Source: Thermoplasmata archaeon
Lineage (GTDB): Archaea > Thermoplasmatota > Thermoplasmata > Thermoplasmatales > Thermoplasmataceae
Direction: 5' to 3'
Length of the DNA stretch: 14,323 nucleotides
Assembly: GCA_021799755.1 (NCBI GenBank)
Contig: JAJYZU010000017.1
Coordinates: 1-14,323 of the forward strand
The first letter of the stretch is position 1. Each line of letters starts with the position of its first letter. Positions 7,280 to 13,057 of the stretch are shown here, one piece after another. Under the pieces are notes generated by a model that saw only the letters and a program-made list of their open reading frames with translations, searched no databases and was not told the origin of the DNA. The position numbers and the translations under genes are program-made.

Positions 7280-7423
7280 TCATCTTCTTGAATACTTGAT
7301 GGGGTTCTTATCAAACTCTGTCTTGCATCCAGCGTTGCAGAAATAAAATGTCTTGCCCTGAAACTCACTCTTGTAAGGTGTATCTTCCTTCACTTTCATT
7401 CCACACACTACGTCTTCTTTCAT
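7280..7423 (-). CDS. Stand-alone 47-residue TRASH/YHS metal-binding protein
   Basis: A short gene preceding the Cu+ ATPase encodes a single TRASH/YHS domain: VVCGMKV near the N terminus and FYFCNAGC further on, with Cys7, Cys29 and Cys33 (C-x21-C-x3-C). These are exactly the cysteine positions of the ATPase N-terminal domain, so the two modules look like a duplication. It has no membrane segment and is probably a cytoplasmic copper metallochaperone that delivers Cu+ to the ATPase, comparable in context to the small TRASH-containing Cop proteins of Ferroplasma and Sulfolobus copper operons. The ATG at 7423 has a TATA element about 23 bases upstream. The stop is 5 bases before the ATPase TTG. 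Because of its length it is easily missed. A sensor role cannot be excluded, but there is no DNA-binding domain. Confidence 0.88.
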   Translation of the reverse strand: MKEDVVCGMKVKEDTPYKSEFQGKTFYFCNAGCKTEFDKNPIKYSRR

Positions 7424-7441
7424 AAATCAGAATCCCTACAG

Positions 7442-7450
7442 GATATTTAA
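7442..7450 (-). promoter_or_regulatory. TATA element of the copper operon
   Basis: The minus-strand sequence TTAAATATC is centred about 23 bases upstream of the ATG at 7423, which predicts a transcript starting at or next to the start codon. Two palindromes lie immediately upstream (7459-7473 and 7486-7499), as expected for a regulated promoter. Confidence 0.5.
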
Positions 7451-7458
7451 CTCATCAT

Positions 7459-7473
7459 TGTGCAGACTGCACA
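7459..7473. promoter_or_regulatory. Perfect 15-base palindrome, candidate copper-responsive operator
   Basis: TGTGCAG-A-CTGCACA is a perfect 7+1+7 inverted repeat. It ends 9 bases upstream of the TATA element of the copper operon, a position typical of archaeal activator sites. A dimeric metal regulator is a plausible ligand, but no regulator gene is encoded next to it in this window, so its protein partner is unknown. Confidence 0.5.
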
Positions 7474-7485
7474 CCTGCATTGTTA

Positions 7486-7499
7486 ATATTGCGCAATAT
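7486..7499. promoter_or_regulatory. Perfect 14-base palindrome upstream of the copper operon
   Basis: ATATTGCGCAATAT is its own reverse complement. Its centre is about 26.5 bases from that of the 7459-7473 palindrome. It could be a second operator, or part of the end of the upstream SDR transcript. Sequence alone does not decide. Confidence 0.35.
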
Positions 7500-7545
7500 A
7501 TCTATTGGTTTTCTTATCCGAAGATATCTTCTTAAAGACCTCTTC

Positions 7546-8316
7546 TCAGATGCCATGAGTGAGATTATCTGTTCTCCCACCGTCAATGACCATAACCTGT
7601 CCCGTCATGTATGAAGAATCCTCGCTTGCCAGAAACAACACTGCTTTAGCTATGTCTTCTGTTTTACCTGTCATTCCCAGGATTGTGCGCTCTCTGAACC
7701 ACTTTATGGTATCGTTAATCTGATCCTGAGTCTTTCCGCCTGTTGTCATTTCCGTATTGATCCAGCCTGGCGCAACCGCATTAACTCGTATGCCAAAACC
7801 TCTCAGATCGAACGCGAGCCGTTTGGTGAGCATAATGACCCCTGCTTTGCTGATTGCATAGAATGTTGTGTTGTCTGCTGATGTCCCTATCCCGGCATTG
7901 GACGTAATATTTATCACATTTCCTCTGGTCTTTTTTAGATCGCTAAGAAATGCTCTTACTGTATTGATTGGACCCAATTGATTTATGGAAAACATCCTGT
8001 TAACCATCATTTCGTCGTAGTTTTCCCAACCGCACAGGTACATTATTCCTGCGTTATTCACGAGAATGTCAATTTCGCCCATCGTATCGTGGATAATATC
8101 CGCCATAGACTTAACCGATGTAAAGTCTGAAACGTCTGCCTGAAAAAGACCTATGTCCGGAAACTCCTTCTTTAATTCTGCTGCGTCTCTGTCGCTTCTA
8201 TTGAAATTCACTGCGACTTTTGCCCCCTCAGCTAGAAATGATAAGGCTATTGATCTACCAATTCCCCTTGCACCACCTGTCACCAATGCCAGTTTCCCCT
8301 GTATTCTCTTAGCCAT
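7546..8316 (-). CDS. Short-chain dehydrogenase/reductase (SDR), probably NADP-dependent
   Basis: This 256-residue classical SDR has the usual length and all family motifs: TGGARGIG (13-20) for the dinucleotide, NNAG (87-90), catalytic Asn112, Ser139, Tyr153 and Lys157 in YAISK, and PGWINT (about 183-188) after the sixth strand. The arginine in VNFNRSD after the second strand suggests NADP(H) preference. The substrate cannot be told from sequence; relatives include glucose/aldose dehydrogenases and 3-oxoacyl-ACP reductases. It is cytoplasmic. The ATG at 8316 has an AT-rich TATA-like element centred about 27 bases upstream (8339-8348), so it is probably transcribed on its own and leaderless. 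It follows the unrecognised gene at 8365 by 48 bases, so partial co-transcription is possible. Confidence 0.92.
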   Translation of the reverse strand: MAKRIQGKLALVTGGARGIGRSIALSFLAEGAKVAVNFNRSDRDAAELKKEFPDIGLFQADVSDFTSVKSMADIIHDTMGEIDILVNNAGIMYLCGWENYDEMMVNRMFSINQLGPINTVRAFLSDLKKTRGNVINITSNAGIGTSADNTTFYAISKAGVIMLTKRLAFDLRGFGIRVNAVAPGWINTEMTTGGKTQDQINDTIKWFRERTILGMTGKTEDIAKAVLFLASEDSSYMTGQVMVIDGGRTDNLTHGI

Positions 8317-8338
8317 GGGTTAATGATTAATTCGTAGT

Positions 8339-8348
8339 GTAAAAATCT
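8339..8348 (-). promoter_or_regulatory. Candidate TATA element of the SDR gene
   Basis: The minus-strand sequence GATTTTTACA is centred about 27 bases upstream of the SDR ATG, the right distance for a leaderless transcript. It is only moderately TATA-like, and the same T-run could instead help end transcription of the gene upstream. Confidence 0.33.
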
Positions 8349-8364
8349 TCATGAGAAATAAAGT

Positions 8365-8772
8365 TCAGAAGTATGCCCAGAAATTATCCTGCCATAAATC
8401 GTACTCTTCCTTTAACTCCCGAATCCTGATCGGTTTAAATTCGTGACTTCTTTTAGCATCCTCGTATCTCCTCATCAAATTGCTGTAAGCAAGATGAGCC
8501 AACTCATCAAATTTTTCTCGTATTATCCTGTCGTTATGAGGATGCAGCTTGGTTACCTTCGGACCACTGTAAAGTATTTTGAAAAACTTGTTTTCGCCCA
8601 GAGTCACGTGAAACACTCTCCAGTCAACTTCCAGATCTGCTGATACCTCATAACCGGTCAGATCAGCAAGTGCTTCAACTGTTTTCACACCCTCACTGTC
8701 ATCGTTAAGCTGAAATGAAATCTCTACACCTTTCTCCATGCGTGAGGCTATCGAAATCATTGTATTTATCAT
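8365..8772 (-). CDS. Unrecognised 135-residue (or longer) cytoplasmic protein
   Basis: I do not recognise this protein. From ATG at 8772 it begins MINTMISIASRMEKGVEISF. It contains a beta-like middle segment (VDWRVFHVTLGENKFFKILYSG) and a charged helical C-terminal half ending in aromatic residues (EEYDLWQDNFWAYF). No membrane helix, cysteine pair or catalytic motif is seen. The start is open to question. A strong TATA-like CATATATACAG at about 8804-8814 predicts transcription from about 8783 and so favours ATG 8772, with GTGAT just before it. The frame also runs back to TTG at 8865 (166 residues), and further to a stop at 8986-8988 with no ATG, GTG or TTG in between. The SDR gene lies 48 bases downstream. 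Confidence 0.6.
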   Translation of the reverse strand: MINTMISIASRMEKGVEISFQLNDDSEGVKTVEALADLTGYEVSADLEVDWRVFHVTLGENKFFKILYSGPKVTKLHPHNDRIIREKFDELAHLAYSNLMRRYEDAKRSHEFKPIRIRELKEEYDLWQDNFWAYF

Positions 8773-8803
8773 ATCACTTTTGCAAAGGGCTGCTGCAAAT
8801 ATC

Positions 8804-8814
8804 TGTATATATGG
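8804..8814 (-). promoter_or_regulatory. TATA-like element inside the longer version of the unrecognised gene
   Basis: CATATATACAG on the minus strand matches an archaeal TATA box. A transcript from about 8783 would have an 11-base leader before the ATG at 8772. If the true start is TTG at 8865, this would be coding sequence and the match accidental. Confidence 0.4.
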
Positions 8815-8943
8815 AAAAAAGTACTGATCATGATGCTCCAGTGCAATTTCAGGCTGGTAATTCAAGTTCCAGAATTGGAGAACCAGTATTGGTTGGAATC
8901 TATTTTCTCCGCCCTTGTTCGATACAGGGTAAAAATATGAGAG

Positions 8944-8983
8944 ATTCCACTGAAAGCCAAGTGAATTTGACCAATTCCACTGA
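8944..8983. repeat. Direct repeat ATTCCACTGA, two copies 30 bases apart
   Basis: ATTCCACTGA occurs at 8944-8953 and 8974-8983, in phase on three helical turns, upstream of the unrecognised gene. It may be a pair of regulator sites. Alternatively it reflects a repeated Gln-Trp-Asn in the open reading frame that runs through this stretch on the minus strand. Confidence 0.45.
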
Positions 8984-9008
8984 CTTTAAACCCATCTGCG
9001 GGATGATT

Positions 9009-9032
9009 TGAAAAAATTAGCGAAACAAAAAT
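9009..9032 (-). terminator. Oligo-T terminator after the ABC exporter operon
   Basis: Read on the minus strand, two T-runs (TTTTT at about 9027-9031 and TTTTTT at 9011-9016) follow within 30 bases of the permease stop. Archaeal transcription commonly ends at such T-tracts without a hairpin. Confidence 0.45.
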
Positions 9033-9037
9033 TCATA

Positions 9038-9775
9038 TCATTTCCATTCTGTCAGAATCCTTTCTCTGTTAAAAGTTGCCTTGCTTAGATAATAAACAAT
9101 TAAAACAGCAATGAATATTCCCAGAGAGATTATAAGGAGATTTGTGTTTGTTGTCAGTGACACCAGATTTGCTTCGCCCATGATATACAAGATATAAAAG
9201 GGTATTAAAGAAGCAGCCCCGATCTGGTAAGCTGTCTGTACGTTGTTCACCTTTGCAGAAATAAAAATACCAAAGCTGGTTCCGTACATAATTGCGAGAG
9301 GTACTCCAATGAATAATATTATGCCAATGTTCCAGTTGGGATAAAATGCATATCCCAAAACATGGGAGGTCATAACATCCGCCAGTATCATAAAGAGTGC
9401 AAGACCGAAATAAATCGAAAGTATCATAGGCAGAAATGATGAAATATATTTCCCAACAAGTATCTCTCCGTCAGAAGTAGGCGTCGCAAGTAACGGTTCG
9501 AGACTCCTTTCTACCTTCTCCCCGACGATTCCGTAAGAGGATATGTAAAGCGGCAGCAAAGCAGATATGATGATGAAGAAGAATGAAAAAGATGCCAGCA
9601 GCTCTGCTACAAAAGACGGGGGTGCAGATTTTCTGACCGCAACATACGAAACAAGAACTGGTAATGCAGTGCCCAGCAGAACAGGGGCCGCGATAATGGA
9701 CGCCATCAGCGTTTTACGTCTTTTCAGAACCGCCAGATCCTTCTTTGCCACAATCCAGGATTTCCACAGTCTCAT
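9038..9775 (-). CDS. ABC-2 type transporter permease
   Basis: This 245-residue integral membrane protein has six predicted helices (about residues 24-47, 59-80, 111-133, 149-173, 183-200 and 212-231). The cytoplasmic segment after helix 2, EKVERSLEPLLATPTSDGEI (86-105), is the conserved coupling motif of ABC-2 exporter permeases. It pairs with the ATPase encoded just upstream: the ATPase stop lies 4 bases before this ATG, and the ribosome binding site GGAGTGATC overlaps that stop, so translation is coupled. The complex would export a small hydrophobic compound, drug, lipid or ion from the cytoplasm; the substrate is not indicated. The lysine-rich N terminus fits a cytoplasmic start. A T-rich terminator follows. 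Confidence 0.9.
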   Translation of the reverse strand: MRLWKSWIVAKKDLAVLKRRKTLMASIIAAPVLLGTALPVLVSYVAVRKSAPPSFVAELLASFSFFFIIISALLPLYISSYGIVGEKVERSLEPLLATPTSDGEILVGKYISSFLPMILSIYFGLALFMILADVMTSHVLGYAFYPNWNIGIILFIGVPLAIMYGTSFGIFISAKVNNVQTAYQIGAASLIPFYILYIMGEANLVSLTTNTNLLIISLGIFIAVLIVYYLSKATFNRERILTEWK

Positions 9776-9779
9776 GGGA

Positions 9780-10703
9780 TCACTCCTTCACCAGTTTAAG
9801 ATATACATCCTCAAGCGAAGCTCTCGTTTCACTGACGGATTTTATCCTGCCACCGGCTGCAGTTATGGAACTGACGATTGACGGGGTATCTCTGTCAGGA
9901 TCTTTCATTTCTATCATCATTTTATCTCCATTGATCTCGATGTTAAGCGGATGTTCTAGCTTTACTGCATTCACGATACTTTCATTGATATTCTCAACAA
10001 TGATTTCCGTCTTTCTTCCATACATGGTTCGTTCCAGACTCGCGGGCGTATCGATTGCCAGTAGCTTTGTCTTGAGGATGCCTATCCTGTCACATATCCG
10101 CTGTGCTTCATCCAGATTGTGCGTATTCAGCATTATTGTTCGGTTATCTTTCTTTAGATCGAGAATAACCTCCCTTATTGTTTTTGCTGCCTCAGGATCG
10201 AGATTCGCGGTAGGTTCATCCATTATGAGCAAATCGGGATCATGCACCAGGGCTCTCACAACGGCAACTTTCTGTTTCATTCCCTTTGAAAATGTGCCGA
10301 CAGCCTGATCCCTGTTATTCCATAGGTCCAGCATTTTCAGATACTTTTCTATGTTTTCCTTTATGACCTGCATTGGTGCTTCATACATTCTCCCAAAGAA
10401 CTCAAGGTTTTTGACAACACTCAGTGACTCATACAGTCCAACATTGTCGGGTACCAGACCGATCATTTTCCTTATTTTCATTGATCCATTTATGTCAGCG
10501 ACGTCATAATCACCCACTCTAGCAGTTCCGCTGGACGGACTAATAAGGCAGCAAAGCATTCTTATGGTGGTGGTTTTTCCCGCTCCATTTGGTCCAAGAA
10601 GTCCAAAAACCTCTCCTTTATTGATATCGAATGAGAGGTCTTCAACCGCAGTATTGCCATTATACTTCTTAGTGAGATTATGAACCTCTATTATTGTACT
10701 CAT
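9780..10703 (-). CDS. ABC-2 exporter ATP-binding protein (CcmA/DRA type)
   Basis: This 307-residue ATPase energises the permease encoded next to it. Motifs are Walker A GPNGAGKTTT (37-46), the signature FSKGMKQK (128-135, in place of LSGGQ as in many drug and antibiotic exporters), Walker B LLIMDEP (158-164), the D-loop NLDPEA and the H-loop His195 in NTHNLDEA. The Q-loop position carries VPDN rather than a glutamine. Residues from about 220 onward form the small C-terminal domain usual in this subfamily, ending with the typical SLEDVYLKLVKE. It is a peripheral membrane protein. The ATG at 10703 is the first gene of a two-gene operon. A 17-base inverted repeat lies 31 bases upstream over a TATA-like element, suggesting repression by a dimeric regulator not encoded nearby. 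Confidence 0.93.
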   Translation of the reverse strand: MSTIIEVHNLTKKYNGNTAVEDLSFDINKGEVFGLLGPNGAGKTTTIRMLCCLISPSSGTARVGDYDVADINGSMKIRKMIGLVPDNVGLYESLSVVKNLEFFGRMYEAPMQVIKENIEKYLKMLDLWNNRDQAVGTFSKGMKQKVAVVRALVHDPDLLIMDEPTANLDPEAAKTIREVILDLKKDNRTIMLNTHNLDEAQRICDRIGILKTKLLAIDTPASLERTMYGRKTEIIVENINESIVNAVKLEHPLNIEINGDKMMIEMKDPDRDTPSIVSSITAAGGRIKSVSETRASLEDVYLKLVKE

Positions 10704-10733
10704 TTTTTCGCATCTTTTATTTTATCTGCAATA

Positions 10734-10750
10734 TTAAAGTTGTACTTTAA
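10734..10750. promoter_or_regulatory. Inverted repeat over the ABC exporter promoter, candidate operator
   Basis: TTAAAGT-TGT-ACTTTAA is a perfect 7+3+7 inverted repeat. On the minus strand it overlaps CTTTAATATT, the best TATA candidate for the ATPase gene. More copies of the half site lie near: ACTTTAT at 10756-10762, ACTTTAAAAGT at 10852-10862 (itself a 5+1+5 palindrome) and TAAAGT at 10871-10876. The arrangement fits a repressor operator covering the TATA box. Confidence 0.5.
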
Positions 10751-10762
10751 CACTTACTTTAT

Positions 10763-10984
10763 AACATGAAGATCTTTTATCAAATTTTGATTGAAATGTT
10801 TGAGAGTATACTTCATTCCCTTGAAACAAATATTCCCATCAGTACGAATATACTTTAAAAGTGGTAATTATAAAGTGAAGGGCCAATTCCAGTAAGAAGC
10901 CTAATTAAAACCGTCTTTAGAATTCATGCTGGGCAGAAATAGAATATGCGATCATACAATCCAGTCAGCCCTGCTGCGATCAAC
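10763..10984. other. Intergenic stretch upstream of the ABC exporter, no gene seen
   Basis: The gap between the ABC ATPase and the aldo-keto reductase (about 307 bases in all) holds no supported gene. A 30-codon frame on the plus strand (10766-10858) begins with ATG but has no ribosome binding site. The stretch holds extra TAAAGT-type half sites that may belong to the exporter control region. Confidence 0.5.
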
Positions 10985-10998
10985 AAAATAAAAAGTTC
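10985..10998 (-). terminator. Candidate T-rich terminator after the aldo-keto reductase
   Basis: On the minus strand, CTTTTTATTTTGTTG follows about 12 bases after the aldo-keto reductase stop at 11011. It is the sort of T-tract at which archaeal RNA polymerase terminates; no hairpin is evident. Confidence 0.38.
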
Positions 10999-11010
10999 AT
11001 GGTTTAAAAT

Positions 11011-12063
11011 TTATGGAATCTGCCTGTCTCGCTTCTGCTGTTCCTCCGCCCTCTGATCATATGGATATGTGACTTCCATGTTGCTTGCATCGTTTATGGC
11101 ATCTATCTGATCAGTTGTGAGTTTCCATCCTTCAGATCCAAGGTTATCATCCAACTGTTCAATGGTCCTTGCCCCTATGATGGGTGATGTAACAGCCGGG
11201 TTGCATAAAACCCAGTTCAAGGCAATCTCTGCCATGGTTTTTCCAGTTTCTTTTGAAATCTTCGCAAGTTCTAATAGCACCCTTGCAGTCCTCTCATTTT
11301 CATACCTGCTGTAATACTCCTTGGATGAAGAGTCGCCAACCCTTGTCCCTGCAGGTGCGTTGGTGATCCCTGACTTGTATTTACCCGTTAATATTCCACC
11401 GGCAAGTGGACTCCAGGGCATTACTGCAATGTTCTCTGCTAGGGCCATGGGAAGGATCTCATATTCTGTCGCTCTGACGAGTATATTGTAGTGAGATTGA
11501 ATGCTGACAGGCTCATGCCATCCTTTGTTCCTGCATAGTTGCAGTGCTTTCTCAAACTGCCATCCCCGGTAGTTGCTTATCCCCACATATCTGATCAACC
11601 CATCCTCGACAAGTGAATTTAGTGCACCGAATGTTTCCTCAAGTGGAGTAAGCGGATCCCATGCATGAACCTGCAGCAGGTCAATATAATCTGTGTGCAG
11701 TCTCTTGAGGCTATTTCTAACAGAAGAGAACAGATGCTTTCTCGAAAGCCCGACCCCGTTGGGAAAATCTGTAGTCCTGAATCTGGCCTTGGTAGCCAGT
11801 ACAATACTTTCCCTATCCTGCCCCTTAAGCCAGTTTCCGACTATCTCCTCCGACTTTCCATCAGAATAAACGTTTGCAGTGTCCAGAAAATTTCCACCAT
11901 TCTCAATGTACCTTGAGATGATCTTGTGACTTGTATTTTCGTCTGCCTGCCAGCCAAATGTCATGGTTCCAAGGCAAAGTTCGCTCACAATGATTCCTGT
12001 GTTTCCGAATTTTCTTAGCTTCATGTTTTTTGTAGTGAAACACTCAATAAAACCTTTATCCAT
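11011..12063 (-). CDS. Aldo/keto reductase
   Basis: This 350-residue NADPH-type oxidoreductase of the aldo-keto reductase fold reduces a carbonyl in the cytoplasm; the substrate is not indicated. The catalytic tetrad is visible: Asp61 and Tyr66 in FLDTANVYSDGKSEE, Lys92 in LATKAR and His133 in QVHAWD. SIQSHYN, MPWSPLAGGILTGKY and SPIIGARTIEQLDDN are the usual strand and cofactor motifs. The protein carries a 13-residue extension before the usual family start at MKLRKFGNTG. I keep the first ATG because AAGGAG lies 6 bases upstream, whereas the ATG at codon 14 has no ribosome binding site. A TATA candidate at 12092-12098 would place the transcript start close to the first ATG. It is divergent from a small HTH-like gene with an inverted repeat between them. 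Confidence 0.93.
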   Translation of the reverse strand: MDKGFIECFTTKNMKLRKFGNTGIIVSELCLGTMTFGWQADENTSHKIISRYIENGGNFLDTANVYSDGKSEEIVGNWLKGQDRESIVLATKARFRTTDFPNGVGLSRKHLFSSVRNSLKRLHTDYIDLLQVHAWDPLTPLEETFGALNSLVEDGLIRYVGISNYRGWQFEKALQLCRNKGWHEPVSIQSHYNILVRATEYEILPMALAENIAVMPWSPLAGGILTGKYKSGITNAPAGTRVGDSSSKEYYSRYENERTARVLLELAKISKETGKTMAEIALNWVLCNPAVTSPIIGARTIEQLDDNLGSEGWKLTTDQIDAINDASNMEVTYPYDQRAEEQQKRDRQIP

Positions 12064-12091
12064 TTTAAACTCCTTGGATTTGTAAATAGCG

Positions 12092-12098
12092 TATAAAC
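12092..12098 (-). promoter_or_regulatory. TATA candidate of the aldo/keto reductase gene
   Basis: GTTTATAC on the minus strand is centred about 32 bases upstream of the first ATG. A start 26 bases downstream would leave only a few leader bases and would lie just past the AAGGAG at 12071-12076, so either the start is slightly further up or the Shine-Dalgarno is fortuitous. Confidence 0.35.
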
Positions 12099-12113
12099 AT
12101 GCAAATTCTGATT

Positions 12114-12127
12114 TTTCGTTGACGAAA
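12114..12127. promoter_or_regulatory. Inverted repeat between divergent genes, candidate shared operator
   Basis: TTTCGT-TG-ACGAAA is a perfect 6+2+6 inverted repeat. It lies between the TATA candidates of the aldo-keto reductase (12092-12098, minus) and the HTH-like gene (12145-12150, plus), so one bound regulator could control both. Confidence 0.42.
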
Positions 12128-12144
12128 TTATGTGAATGGAAACG

Positions 12145-12150
12145 TTAAAG
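12145..12150 (+). promoter_or_regulatory. TATA candidate of the small HTH-like gene
   Basis: GGAAACG followed by TTAAAG resembles a BRE plus TATA element. The predicted transcript start is near 12172, giving a leader of about 13 bases that contains the AGGTG ribosome binding site of the TTG start at 12185. Confidence 0.4.
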
Positions 12151-12184
12151 TTCCTCAAATCACTCATAAGTCAGGTGTGAGGTC

Positions 12185-12325
12185 TTGAAAGAACTAAGCA
12201 AGAAGGAGGTTAAGCAAATACGAAAGCTCCTCAAGGACGGAATAGACGTACCTGAGATATGTAAACAGTTTGATATAGAGCCGGAACACTGGCGTGACAT
12301 GGTCATAAAATACGATCTATTCTAG
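12185..12325 (+). CDS. Small HTH-like protein, 46 residues
   Basis: A short frame on the plus strand starts at TTG 12185 and stops at TAG 12323-12325. The upstream frame is closed by TAA at 12167-12169, and TTG is the only start codon in the gap. AGGTG lies 7 bases upstream, and a BRE/TATA-like element is suitably placed. The protein is highly charged and reads as three short helices: KKEVKQIRKLLKDG, then DVPEICKQFDI, then EPEHWRDMVIKYD. This is the pattern of a helix-turn-helix of the recombinase/transposase or small regulator kind, with the second and third helices as the putative DNA-binding pair. It could be a minimal DNA-binding regulator of itself and the divergent aldo-keto reductase; that is inference. 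It is convergent with the membrane protein gene that ends 32 bases away. Confidence 0.62.
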   Translation: MKELSKKEVKQIRKLLKDGIDVPEICKQFDIEPEHWRDMVIKYDLF

Positions 12326-12357
12326 CCCATGAATATTCATCCATGCCCCTAGAACAG

Positions 12358-13032
12358 TCAGTTCGCAACTCCAGACGGTTCTATATTATGAGAGGAAACG
12401 ACATATACTACGAAGAAGAATACCAGGAAAATCGGGATGAGCAGGAGATCGTTCACTAATACGGCCGACTCAAGATACCAGAATGTGGAGAACGTAAGGA
12501 GTAGAGCCGAAACTGTCACCTTCATAATCGCCTGCTTTATCTTCCTGATCTGGGAATGCAGGATGAACGAAAAGGCGATTACTGCGATTATACCGATGGA
12601 AACTCCAATGAGGGTTGAATCATAATTATTTGGATAGAGAGCAACCAGCACAATTGCCGCTTCAAATGCCTCCACAGCTCCGACAGAAAGTGCAGTCACC
12701 ATGAGGCCTTTCTCATGTGTTTCCTCTGGCTTACCCTTGAACCCCTGTCTCTGGTATCTGAAGGATCGTCTGGCACTTCTTACCAGCCGTAGTCCAAAAT
12801 ACAGAAGAAGTGTTGCAGAAAACAGCCTGACGTATACGAGTGGAAATATTGAAATAAAGCTTCCGGCCAGTGCGGTTGGAATAAATATAACTGCCACGCC
12901 TATGGCGACAGATAGGAATACCATTTTACGCTTGGATTCAGCATACAGGGCTATTCCAACGGCCGAGGCTTCTGCCAGTTCAAGAGTTGTTATTCCAACA
13001 GCGGCAAGAAGAATTCCTGGGTCTACATACAT
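12358..13032 (-). CDS. Polytopic membrane protein with duplicated E-x-x-E motif, possible metal transporter
   Basis: This 224-residue protein has about seven membrane helices (roughly residues 7-29, 37-58, 62-82, 111-132, 138-158, 168-188 and 192-212) and a basic cytoplasmic loop at 84-108. Two similar segments stand out: TTLELAEASAVGIAL (15-29; Glu18, Glu21) and GAVEAFEAAIVLVAL (118-132; Glu121, Glu124). Each puts a Glu-x-x-Glu-Ala inside the first helix of a half, which suggests an internal duplication. FTR1-type iron permeases also use R-E-x-x-E in duplicated helices, so transport of a divalent or trivalent cation is a reasonable guess, but the arginine is missing and the family is not certain; a LysE-superfamily relative is an alternative. 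The ATG at 13032 has a TATA candidate about 29 bases upstream and no well-placed Shine-Dalgarno, so the mRNA is probably leaderless. The gene is divergent from the HIT gene. Confidence 0.75.
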   Translation of the reverse strand: MYVDPGILLAAVGITTLELAEASAVGIALYAESKRKMVFLSVAIGVAVIFIPTALAGSFISIFPLVYVRLFSATLLLYFGLRLVRSARRSFRYQRQGFKGKPEETHEKGLMVTALSVGAVEAFEAAIVLVALYPNNYDSTLIGVSIGIIAVIAFSFILHSQIRKIKQAIMKVTVSALLLTFSTFWYLESAVLVNDLLLIPIFLVFFFVVYVVSSHNIEPSGVAN

Positions 13033-13057
13033 GATAAGGGATGGTATAGTATCACCG

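Noticed and set aside
9745..10308. A 187-codon plus-strand frame opposite the ABC ATPase and permease
   Set aside because: It crosses two well-supported genes on the other strand, its product is Ser/Ile-rich with no motif, and it has no promoter signal.
10766..10858. 30-codon plus-strand ATG frame in the ABC/aldo-keto reductase gap
   Set aside because: No ribosome binding site, no family resemblance, and it lies in what looks like the exporter control region.
12329..12340. 12-base palindrome ATGAATATTCAT between convergent genes
   Set aside because: It lies between two stop codons, is AT-rich, and has no T-tract after it, so neither an operator nor a terminator role is supported.
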